A DNA stretch of 64,000 nt, taken from the NCBI RefSeq assembly GCF_014639235.1, contig NZ_BMFU01000003.1:248001-312000 (forward strand). The letters run 5' to 3'. Position 1 is the stretch's first letter, and each line of letters opens with the position of its first letter. The stretch comes from Paenibacillus silvae. Its GTDB lineage: Bacteria > Bacillota > Bacilli > Paenibacillales > Paenibacillaceae. Shown here piece after piece: positions 51,797 through 59,939 of the stretch. The notes below the pieces were generated by a model that did not search any database, was not told where the DNA came from, and saw only the letters and a list, made by a program, of their open reading frames with translations. The translations under genes were made by a program, and so were the position numbers.

Positions 51797-52906
51797 TCAA
51801 TCTCCCATATCCATACGATCCAGCGGGCTTTGAATACGCTGGATATTTTTCGTGCTCACATGCGTATATCGCTGTGTGGTTTGTGCACTCGTATGACCAA
51901 GAAGCTCCTGTATATAGCGCAGGTCTGTTCCGTTTTCCAGCAAATGCGTGGCGAAAGAGTGCCGCAAAGCATGGATGCTACACTTTTTTACAATACCGGC
52001 CTTTAGTCTGGCTTCTTCAAAAACCTTTTGCACACTGCGCTCGGTAAGATGTCGATCCGAAGTTTTTCCCGGAAATAGCCAGCGATCGGGTCGATACTCT
52101 GCAATGTATTTCTGCACCATGTTCCAAGCAAGATTAGAAAGAAGCGTTCTCCGATCCTTCTGACCTTTTCCCTGCCTTACAATAATAGTTTGCCGCTCAA
52201 TATCCAGATCGCTATAGCGTAGACGAACGACTTCGCCGACACGAAGTCCTGCCGAATAGGTGAGATACAGGATTGTCTTATGCTTGAGATTATTTACGGA
52301 TTTAAGTAATTGGGTAACTTCTTTTTCGGACATGACATTGGGCAGCTTCGTCTGCTTTTTGGGGCGTATGTATTGAATTTCAGCAGGATGATGGAGCACA
52401 TATTTACAATAAAGTCGGATCGCACTAATCGTCTGATTAACACTGGAATGAGAGATTCCACGCTCAAGCAGATTCAAACAATATGTCTGGACATGAGATG
52501 CACGGATTTCTGTATCGATCTGAGGAAGACTGGCCACAAATCGTTCAATCTGATTACAGTATGCTTTAATCGTTTTGCGACTGTATCCTCTTAATTTCAG
52601 CGCTTGCTGCAAATCATCTCTTTTCCATTGTGTTTGCTCTCCACTTAACTTCCAGTTCCTTAAAAATTCACTCTCCACCCACAACTCCGCGGAAATCTCT
52701 ACATCTAGCGCATCAAAGTGCTTTGTAAACTCCTGCAGAGATACCTCTGAGTAGGGGATGATCCAGCGTTTTGCATCAGCCTCCCACCTTCTCCCTGTTA
52801 CCTGACGAATCCGCTGAATATGCACCGTATTATATGGTATTTGCACATACAATGTATCAGCAGAACCTCTAGTTAACATGATGACAGCTTCTGTTTTGTT
52901 CTTCAT
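51797..52906 (-). CDS. Tyrosine recombinase of the cassette array (IntI/Xer-like)
   Basis: 369 residues. The N-terminal 70 residues (YVQIPYNTVHIQRIRQVTGR then RWEADAKRWIIPYS) resemble the HARP motif of annealing helicases. A SAM-like core-binding domain spans about 88-170 and the catalytic domain about 185-360, with Arg in SAGLRVGEV, Lys in QGKGQKDR, HALRHSF, LGHTSAQ and the nucleophile Tyr in TTQRYTHVS. The end, IQSPLDRM, resembles the end of IntI proteins. The extra IntI helix region between the KGQKDR strand and HxxR is absent. GGAG lies 8 nt before the ATG. Same strand as the units it would serve. Confidence 0.9.
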   Translation of the reverse strand: MKNKTEAVIMLTRGSADTLYVQIPYNTVHIQRIRQVTGRRWEADAKRWIIPYSEVSLQEFTKHFDALDVEISAELWVESEFLRNWKLSGEQTQWKRDDLQQALKLRGYSRKTIKAYCNQIERFVASLPQIDTEIRASHVQTYCLNLLERGISHSSVNQTISAIRLYCKYVLHHPAEIQYIRPKKQTKLPNVMSEKEVTQLLKSVNNLKHKTILYLTYSAGLRVGEVVRLRYSDLDIERQTIIVRQGKGQKDRRTLLSNLAWNMVQKYIAEYRPDRWLFPGKTSDRHLTERSVQKVFEEARLKAGIVKKCSIHALRHSFATHLLENGTDLRYIQELLGHTSAQTTQRYTHVSTKNIQRIQSPLDRMDMGD

Positions 52907-52961
52907 ACGGCATTCTCCTTCAGCTCAATTGGATAGAAGAGTTCTATTGAATTTGGAAAAT

Positions 52962-53009
52962 AAAAAAGGAAGATCATTTTCATCCCGTAAAGGAATCCAA
53001 TGATCTTCC
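52962..53009 (-). terminator. Rho-independent terminator
   Basis: GGAAGATCATT pairs with AATGATCTTCC across a 20-nt loop, with a T-run on the minus strand. It ends the radical SAM gene and isolates the recombinase from upstream transcription. Confidence 0.85.
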
Positions 53010-53037
53010 GATGCTTTCGGAAATATGCCTGCTGCAC

Positions 53038-55083
53038 CTACATAGCAGCGGCTTCTTCTCCCAGCGGCAGCGTGTAATACTGCGCCTGCTGGTCTTCGTG
53101 CTGCTGGTATACGACGACCAGCAGCGTTTGGCCCTTCGCGGCAAGCGGGCTGGCGCCAGCTAGCACACGCTCAAGCCGGAACGGAAGCACGTCCAGTACC
53201 GCGTGCTTCTGCAGTTCCTTTTCGCCGAGTCCCAGATCGGCGAAAGCACGGGCTCCCATGACCGTCTGTGCGGTCATGGCCGAGGTCATCGGCAGCGCAC
53301 GAGAAGCGCTGCCGTCCCCCATGTCCGCCGCTCCATCCGCGGCGGACAAAACCCCAGCGTCGCGCGCTGCAAGCGACGCAGCATCCCCGGCATGGCTGCC
53401 GATCACACCCGCCGCATCCGCGGCAGTGTTCTCTCCGGCAGCCGCCGAAGTTCCCGCAGCGGCTGTTCCACTTGCGCCGCTGCTTTCCAGCCATGCCGAG
53501 CCAGAGGCACCGGCAACACGCGGCAGACGAACGTCCTCTGGACGTTCAGCCAGCATTTTCATATAGCCCGCCCATTGATCCTTCTGGAGCGCATCGTCCC
53601 ACCAGATTTTACGCGGCTTGTATTTGTGACCGAGGAAATAATCGAGCTTCATCAGCCCCAGCACGATATCCATATGCGGCGTATTGCGGGACTCCAGGAA
53701 GCTGTGCAGGCGAGTAAACAAATCCTCTAGCTGATGCCCGATCTTCTGCCAGCCCTGACCCTCCCAGTAATCGCCAAACGCCTGGAAGAAATCAAACGGT
53801 GAATCAAACTCCTGCTCCATCAAATACTTCAGCGTATGATCCATCCGGTGTGCATTCCAGTATTTCTCCAGCACATCCTCCAGGCGTTTCAGGCGAACGA
53901 TGTCGCTGAACGGCAGCACGTCACTGCCCAGAATTTCATACGGTGCGTGATCCATGTACGTATAGTTGTACTTTTCTGCATCCAGACGCAGACCCGTACC
54001 GCGCAGCATTTTGAGGAATCCGAGCTGCAGCTCTTCCGGTCCCAAAGCAAACACATCGTTAAACGTCTTGCGGAACGTATTATAATCTTCCTCTGGCAGT
54101 CCTGCGATCAGATCCAAATGCTGGTCGATCTTGCCGCTGGCTTTGACCTTGTTCACCGTACGGCTCAGCTTGGCAAAGTTCTGGCGGCGTTTCACCAGTT
54201 CATTTGTCGGATCGTTCGTAGACTGTACCCCGATTTCAAAACGGAACGTGCCCGGCGGCGCATTCTCTGCCAAATAGTCAAGCACCTCAGGACGCATGAT
54301 ATCAGCCGTAATTTCAAACTGAAACACCGTTCCCTGATGATTCTCGATCAAAAATTTAAACATCTCCATCGCATAATCCCGTTTAATGTTAAACGTACGA
54401 TCCACAAACTTGATCAGCTTCGCACCCTTCTCAATCAGGTACAGAATATCCGATTTCGTCCGCTCAATATCGTAATACCGCACACCGACCTCAATACTGG
54501 AAAGACAGAACTGACAACTAAACGGACAGCCCCGGCTGGTCTCAAAATAAACCACGCGTTTCCCCAGATCAGGAATATCCTCTTCAAAACGATGCGGTGA
54601 CGGCAGATCGTTCAAATCCGCCTTTGGACGCGCAGGCATGAGAATGACCTCTTCCCCTTTACGATACGCCAGTCCATAAACAAAATGGAACTTCTTGCTG
54701 CCCTCCAGCTCTGTCAAGAGCTGATGCAGCGTTTCCTCCCCTTCACCCATGACGATAAAATCGACATTAGGAATCCGGTTCATCCAATATTCGGTGTCGT
54801 AGGACACCTCCGGCCCGCCCAGCAAAATTTTCACCTCAGGCATAACCTTTTTCAAATTATCAATCACCTTGATCGTCTCTTCAATATTCCAGATGTAACA
54901 CGAGAACCCGATCACATCCGCCCCGCGCTGGTACAGATCCGACACAATATTCATGACCGGGTCTTTGATCGTATACTCCGCGAGCTCAATATCAAAATCC
55001 TTCTCACTGTACGCCTTCAAACACCGCAACGCCAGCGAGGTATGGATGTACTTTGCATTCAAAGTCGATAAAATTACCTTCAT
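53038..55083 (-). CDS. B12-binding radical SAM protein (DUF4080-type)
   Basis: 681 residues. Residues 1-140 form a cobalamin-binding domain (GADVIGFSCYIWNIEETIKV, KILLGGPEVSYD). The radical SAM cluster CxxxCxxC is in ETSRGCPFSCQFCLSS near residue 188, and DUF4080-type sequence follows to about 540. Residues about 540-620 are an Ala/Gly-rich low-complexity insertion (GAAAGTS, ENTAADAAG) that looks disordered. The last 60 residues return to normal composition. Probably a methyltransferase-like or modifying enzyme; substrate unknown. Confidence 0.88.
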   Translation of the reverse strand: MKVILSTLNAKYIHTSLALRCLKAYSEKDFDIELAEYTIKDPVMNIVSDLYQRGADVIGFSCYIWNIEETIKVIDNLKKVMPEVKILLGGPEVSYDTEYWMNRIPNVDFIVMGEGEETLHQLLTELEGSKKFHFVYGLAYRKGEEVILMPARPKADLNDLPSPHRFEEDIPDLGKRVVYFETSRGCPFSCQFCLSSIEVGVRYYDIERTKSDILYLIEKGAKLIKFVDRTFNIKRDYAMEMFKFLIENHQGTVFQFEITADIMRPEVLDYLAENAPPGTFRFEIGVQSTNDPTNELVKRRQNFAKLSRTVNKVKASGKIDQHLDLIAGLPEEDYNTFRKTFNDVFALGPEELQLGFLKMLRGTGLRLDAEKYNYTYMDHAPYEILGSDVLPFSDIVRLKRLEDVLEKYWNAHRMDHTLKYLMEQEFDSPFDFFQAFGDYWEGQGWQKIGHQLEDLFTRLHSFLESRNTPHMDIVLGLMKLDYFLGHKYKPRKIWWDDALQKDQWAGYMKMLAERPEDVRLPRVAGASGSAWLESSGASGTAAAGTSAAAGENTAADAAGVIGSHAGDAASLAARDAGVLSAADGAADMGDGSASRALPMTSAMTAQTVMGARAFADLGLGEKELQKHAVLDVLPFRLERVLAGASPLAAKGQTLLVVVYQQHEDQQAQYYTLPLGEEAAAM

Positions 55084-56719
55084 GATTCACAACCTTTGCC
55101 TGGACACCCAGACCATATTTTTTGGAAAAGTAAAGCTCCACAGCCATCCTGCCCGGATGCTGTTCAGACAAACCTCTAATGCAAGTCCGAGCCCTATCTA
55201 TGTCCGCCCTTGCACGAATTCAAACCAGCACCAGCATCCGCGTCAGCAAGCGCATCACGCTCCAATGCACTCGCATAACAAGTTAACCAGTCCTTATGCT
55301 ATAACCGTCCGCACCTCACAAACAAATCCCCAATTTGTCTTTCAAAGATTGGACACATCTTTTAAAAACACATACCACTCTCCGCCCGACCAAAACCACA
55401 ATATATAGATTCACATCCACCAAAGTCACTATATACTGTGTCAACACTCGTTTCCCAACACTTTGCCTCAATGTCCACAGTTTAAAAGACAATCTCACCC
55501 ACTTTGTCTACTCAGCAGAGACACACTTCATGTGATACATATCCTGATTTTTGAATTCGTCTCTATTCTGATCTTGGCCCTGTCCGGTCCTGTCACTGTT
55601 ACAGTTACTGTTGCTGTTGCTGTCACTATTACTGTTACTATTACTGTCACTGTTACTGTTTCTAATTCTTGTTGTGCTCCTTGTTGTGCTTCTTCTTTTA
55701 ATTGTTGCTTCCGGTTCTGGTTATGGTTATGGTTATGGTTCTAGTTTTGGTTCTGATTTTTGTGCTTTTACCTTCCGCTAATTGTGCTTCCGATTCTAAT
55801 TCTCATTATTTCTGCATCTGATCTAGTTCTATTCTGTTTCTGTTCACGTTTGTGCTTCTGATCTATATAGGTTGAACTAAACAATGTACACAATCCACTC
55901 CGATACGCTCATCAATGCAAGCACATTAGCAAATATCACCCATCGCTCATCGCTAGTGCAAATCTGCCATCCTCTACTGCTACTACTGCGAGCGCTAACG
56001 ATCAGGAGAAGCCTTATTTCGGCATATTCGGGCTTTGGAAAATTCTAACGATCCCAAGAAACGCTATTCTGCTGAAACCAGCTTGATCAGGCTCATTTTT
56101 CAGGATTATGAATGAAATAAGCTTCCTGGAGATCGTTAGATTTCAAATGTCGCCAATTTAGGGCAAATAAGCTCTATCGGGATCGTTAGCATTCTATTTT
56201 CGAATTGAGCAGCCTGCCAAGGCTGGTTTCTTGCCCCATTTACAGCGCTCATTGACGATCATGAACCGTTAAGCGGCATAATGTCGTTTCTTTTGCTCAA
56301 TTTAAATAGTTTCAGTTTTTTTTCTGTTTTTGTTTTTGTTTCTGTTTTTGTTTCTGTCCATGTCTCTGTCTGTATCTAATTTCCCTTTCCTAAACTGTAG
56401 CCTTTTATCTTGGACGTGTCTTGAAACCTACTGAAGTGCATCTTTTACCGCTTTTCGCCCCCTACTGCGTCACTTTCCCTTGACGTGCCCCGGCACGCCT
56501 TCGGAAAACCTCCTGGCTTGAACGAAAATTGAGCAAAATCTGCCTCCTTCAGAGTTTTCAGGCATGTCCTATTCTTTAAGTCTAATATTTAGGTTCAGTC
56601 TTTAGTCTGCGATCACAGATCAGATATCACTTGTCTCTTGTCATTTATCCTTATCACTCATGACATATCACTATCATATAGCAGTATCATATATCAGTAT
56701 TTTATATCAGTATTTTATA
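55084..56719. other. Gene-poor 1.6-kb spacer with simple repeats
   Basis: No credible coding sequence. The span holds a TGTTACTG/TGTCACTG microsatellite-like tract (55585-55665), GGTTATG repeats (55709-55745), a set of CTAACGATC motifs (55994-56190), a TTTCTGTTTTTG tract (56310-56382) and an ATATCAGTATTTT tandem repeat beside the recQ stop (about 56695-56730). The remaining sequence shows nothing I can name. Confidence 0.6.
55994..56190. repeat. Four-copy CTAACGATC / GATCGTTAG intergenic repeat
   Basis: Two leftward motifs, CTAACGATCaggagaagc (55995) and CTAACGATCccaagaaacgc (56045), face two rightward ones, ataagcttcctggaGATCGTTAG (56117) and ataagctctatcggGATCGTTAG (56167). Together they can fold into long hairpins. 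Looks like a dispersed non-coding repeat of the genome. Confidence 0.6.
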
Positions 56720-58600
56720 TCACTCATATTCATAAAAAGCATCGTCGTCTGTGTCCACTTCTTCACCCGATTGCTTCTGGAAGAATTCCAGGAACGGCAG
56801 TCCGTACTTGCGATACTTGACCTCACCGACCCCTTTGATACTCAGCATGTCACGTTCCGTCTGCGGGCATACCACACTCATCTCGCGCAGGGTGGCATCA
56901 TTGAAGATGATGTAGGACGGCACATGTTCTTTCGCTGCCAAGTCGCGCCGGATCAGGCGCAATTGTTCGAACACCGTTTCATTCACAGCCGAAGGCATCG
57001 CATCGCGTCCACGGCGTCCGCCATAGTTCGTGCCTGAAGCTGTAGCCGCTGTTTTGCGTACGACACGCTGCATGACTTCGCGCTGGCCTTTCAGCACTTC
57101 CACTGCCAGCGGCTGCAAACGTACCACCGGGTATTGCCCCTCGGACAGCATCAAATAACCTTCGGATACCATAACGTTGATGATTTCCGCAATTTCACGC
57201 TCCGTGCGATTGCCCATGACCCCATACGTTGGCAAGGAATCGAAGCCGTAGTCCAGCACTTTTTTGGCACGAGAGCCTTTAAGCACCGAGGCCACCAGCG
57301 ATACCCCATAGCGTTCACGCATGCGGTGAATGCAGCTGAATATTTTCTGTGCATCAATGGTCATATCCACCAGTTCACGGTCGTCTGTGCAAGAACTGCA
57401 AATGCCGCACGGCTTGTCCTCGTGCACCTCACCGAAGTAATCCAGCTGTGCACTGCGCAGACAGCGAGTCGTATAACAGTAATCGACCATCTGCTGCAGC
57501 TTGCGGTAATCGTTAGCTTTGCGGTCACCCTCCATAGGGTTTTGCTCAATCAGAAACTTCTGGGTGATGATGTCCTGTGCTCCAAACAGCAAGATGCACT
57601 GACTCGGCTCGCCGTCCCGTCCTGCACGCCCGGCTTCCTGTACGTATGCCTCCATATTTTTAGGCATGTTGTAATGCAGCACATAACGCACGTTGGATTT
57701 GTCGATCCCCATTCCGAAGGCATTAGTCGCAACCATCACACGAATATCATCATACAAAAACTGCTCCTGGCTCTGGGCCCGTTCATCATCCGTCATGCCC
57801 GCATGATAGCGTCCTGCCGGCAAACCTGCCTGCAGCAGACGCTGATGCAGATCATCCACGTCCTTACGGGTCGCGGCGTATACAATACCTGGCTCGCTGG
57901 CATGCTCGCGCGCGTAGTTCAAGACAAAATCCTTTTTGCTCTCGCCGCGCAGCACGCTGAACGCGAGATTATCCCGCCCAAGTCCGGTCACATACGTCTG
58001 CGGGTCCTGCAGTCGCAGCAGCCGCAGAATGTCACCCATGACCTCGGGCGTCGCCGTCGCCGTAAAGGCCGCAACCACCGGCCGCTCCGGCAAACTGTCC
58101 ACAAACGGCGCTACCGCCAGGTAGCTTGTCCGAAAATCATGGCCCCACTGTGACACACAGTGGGCCTCATCCACAGCAACGCAGGAGATGGGCAGCTGCC
58201 CCATCTCCTCGCGGAACCAGTCCAGCTCCAGTCGCTCCGGCGCGACGTAGAGCAGCTTCAGCTCACCGCGCTGCGCCGCGCGGATGCGCTCATTCACTTC
58301 TCTGCCGCTTAACGTACTATTAATATAAGCGGCGGCAATGCCCGCGGTCGTCAGTGCATCGACCTGGTCCTTCATCAACGAAATTAACGGGGAGACCACC
58401 AGTGTCAGCCCCGGATATAACAAAGCGGGAATCTGGTAACAGATCGACTTCCCGCCTCCGGTTGGCATAATGCCCAGCGTATCCTCATATTCGAGCAGGC
58501 TGGAGACGATCTTTTTTTGACCCTCGCGAAAGTCGGGGTATCCATAATATTTTTGCAGAAGACCCTGCGCTTCTTCTAAAGAAGGGGTTTGCACACTCAT
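56720..58600 (-). CDS. recQ: ATP-dependent DNA helicase RecQ
   Basis: 626 residues with the full RecQ layout. Walker A is MPTGGGKS near residue 45, DEAH box VDEAHCVSQWGHDFR near residue 140, motif VI EAGRAGRDG near residue 325. The zinc site (CLRSAQ...CGICSSC, near 380-405), winged helix and C-terminal HRDC (near 540-610) are all present. 3'-5' helicase acting in recombination repair and replication-fork restart. It ends in an acidic tail (EEVDTDDDAFYEYE). Confidence 0.96.
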   Translation of the reverse strand: MSVQTPSLEEAQGLLQKYYGYPDFREGQKKIVSSLLEYEDTLGIMPTGGGKSICYQIPALLYPGLTLVVSPLISLMKDQVDALTTAGIAAAYINSTLSGREVNERIRAAQRGELKLLYVAPERLELDWFREEMGQLPISCVAVDEAHCVSQWGHDFRTSYLAVAPFVDSLPERPVVAAFTATATPEVMGDILRLLRLQDPQTYVTGLGRDNLAFSVLRGESKKDFVLNYAREHASEPGIVYAATRKDVDDLHQRLLQAGLPAGRYHAGMTDDERAQSQEQFLYDDIRVMVATNAFGMGIDKSNVRYVLHYNMPKNMEAYVQEAGRAGRDGEPSQCILLFGAQDIITQKFLIEQNPMEGDRKANDYRKLQQMVDYCYTTRCLRSAQLDYFGEVHEDKPCGICSSCTDDRELVDMTIDAQKIFSCIHRMRERYGVSLVASVLKGSRAKKVLDYGFDSLPTYGVMGNRTEREIAEIINVMVSEGYLMLSEGQYPVVRLQPLAVEVLKGQREVMQRVVRKTAATASGTNYGGRRGRDAMPSAVNETVFEQLRLIRRDLAAKEHVPSYIIFNDATLREMSVVCPQTERDMLSIKGVGEVKYRKYGLPFLEFFQKQSGEEVDTDDDAFYEYE

Positions 58601-58822
58601 GTAAAGACTCCTTACTTGTCACCGGTGTTCCTGCACCAGCTTGGTTCTATCCGATTCTGACATGCGAACACGACATGCTCGCCGCATCCTTGACAACAAA
58701 ATGGCGTTCTCATGACTTGTCCGTCAAGCAAAACGCCGCTTCCTTTAGTTTAACGGGCCAGCCCCGAATGAGCAACCGCGTTTTCCACCAAAACGTCCGA
58801 AGCTTATCTGATCAGGCAAAAC

Positions 58823-58862
58823 AACCGTTCATCCCATTCAGGATAAACGGCTGCTTTCCGTT
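58823..58862 (-). terminator. Rho-independent terminator
   Basis: On the minus strand CAGCCGTTTATCC pairs with GGGATGAACGGTTG, followed by TTTTGCC, three bases after the stop of the secreted protein gene. The rest of the 264-bp gap to recQ shows no gene. Confidence 0.7.
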
Positions 58863-58864
58863 TT

Positions 58865-59755
58865 TTAGATTGGCATCATATACCGACTGTACCTGACATC
58901 AAGCTCGGATAACTTCGCTTTCTTTCCGTTCTTGCCTTTCTTCGCCTGTGTATATTCTAAAAACGTTGTGCTTTCTCCTTCTGCACCCAGCCATTGCACA
59001 CCAATGATAATCCCCTGCTGTGACCGGGCAGCAAAAGTAAACGAGAACATATCCGGTGTAATGCTTCCACCGTCATCAACGCGCCAAGCACTATTGTCAC
59101 TGAACTTCGCAGGGTAGTCCTTAAATACCCATCCATCGGATGTTAATACAGCCAGGCTTGCTAACATGTCTTTCCCTTTTGGCTTATACTCAACTAAATA
59201 TACATTTCCGATTTCCTCAATATTTTGTAAAGGGTAAAGATTTTTTACCGCACGATTTTTCAGCTTGGTGATCTCTGACTTCATCTTTGAAGTTGGCTTT
59301 TTCTTGTTAATGGAAGTTAATTCAAGCAACATACGATCTGTCAGGGCAGAATCCTTAACTATAAAATAAGTTTCATTAGACTCCGCCTTGCCCCCAATGA
59401 CCTCATAAATTAAACCACCCAGATGATCAAAATTATAGGCCGTCTGTCTCCCGTTATTAGCTTCTGTTTCTTTTTGTTTTCCTTTTAATTTGATCGAAAG
59501 TCGCTGTCCATTGTGCCCAACGGCAACGTTGAACTGGGACCAATTCAATTCCTGCTCCTGCGGATAATCCACCAACAGCTTCGTTCCCTCCAGATTGGCA
59601 AAACCAAACGTCCCTTGTTTTAGGGCTGATTTGTTGAAAAATGTTAGCGTCTTGCTAACAGATTCAGCAGCACTAACTCCTTGTATAACATTCGTTAACA
59701 ACAACAAAGCTGCGATGAACACTGAGATGTACTTGATGAATGGTTTCTTTTTCAT
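58865..59755 (-). CDS. Secreted hypothetical protein
   Basis: 296 residues with a Sec signal peptide (KPFIKYISVFIAALLLLTNV then GVSAAE). The mature part is beta-rich (LVDYPQEQELNWSQFNVAVG) and ends in a basic region (KKGKNGKKAKLSELD). No recognised family. GGAGG stands before the ATG at 59755. Confidence 0.8.
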   Translation of the reverse strand: MKKKPFIKYISVFIAALLLLTNVIQGVSAAESVSKTLTFFNKSALKQGTFGFANLEGTKLLVDYPQEQELNWSQFNVAVGHNGQRLSIKLKGKQKETEANNGRQTAYNFDHLGGLIYEVIGGKAESNETYFIVKDSALTDRMLLELTSINKKKPTSKMKSEITKLKNRAVKNLYPLQNIEEIGNVYLVEYKPKGKDMLASLAVLTSDGWVFKDYPAKFSDNSAWRVDDGGSITPDMFSFTFAARSQQGIIIGVQWLGAEGESTTFLEYTQAKKGKNGKKAKLSELDVRYSRYMMPI

Positions 59756-59845
59756 ATTTATCCTCCAATTCTTGAAGATATTCATTAGCTTAACGATGCT
59801 GAAAGATGAAAAGTTTCCGTTTGCAGCAAGTTCTTATAACTTTTG

Positions 59846-59893
59846 CGTCAAGCAAACAACCGTTTGCCCGATTCAGGACTAACGGTTGCTTGT
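59846..59893 (-). terminator. Hairpin downstream of the ABC exporter operon
   Basis: CAAGCAACCGTT and AACGGTTGTTTG pair around a loop containing GTCCTGAATCGGG. No clean T-run follows on the minus strand, so it is a weaker candidate than the others. Confidence 0.5.
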
Positions 59894-59939
59894 TGTTAAT
59901 TATTATATGACACGATGGCAACACATTTTCTATGTTCCT

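Larger units (their letters stand above)
20956..52906 (-). mobile_element. Integron-like gene-cassette array with tyrosine recombinase
   Basis: Continuous AT-rich region made of compact units separated by related imperfect palindromes, read leftward from the recombinase at 51797-52906. Each intact palindrome has outer boxes GTATAAC/GTTATAC, inner boxes TATTCA/TGAATA and a branched centre, as in integron attC sites. Palindromes are well kept from 26.7 to 50.9 kb and decayed from 20.9 to 25.3 kb and at 28.4-29.4 kb. An attI-like core adjoins the recombinase. Left limit is uncertain. Mobility is inferred from structure only. Confidence 0.75.

Noticed and set aside
20956..52906. Prophage or integrative conjugative element
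   Set aside because: No structural, packaging, replication or conjugation genes are present; only the recombinase could have suggested it.
20956..52906. Palindromes as insertion-sequence-derived MITEs
   Set aside because: No target-site duplications are evident, no transposase is found, and the ends match the recombinase-proximal core box rather than transposon ends.
52907..52961. LexA site before the recombinase gene, as in some integrons
   Set aside because: The sequence has GAACTCTTCTAT but no GTTC partner, so SOS control is not supported by sequence.
53203..54600. Long rightward open frames opposite to the radical SAM gene
   Set aside because: They are antisense to a well-conserved gene in a GC-rich region and have no family features.
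55463..55744. Open frame of 93 codons rich in TVTVTV and CC
   Set aside because: It is the translation of a simple repeat, has no ribosome site and no recognisable protein character.
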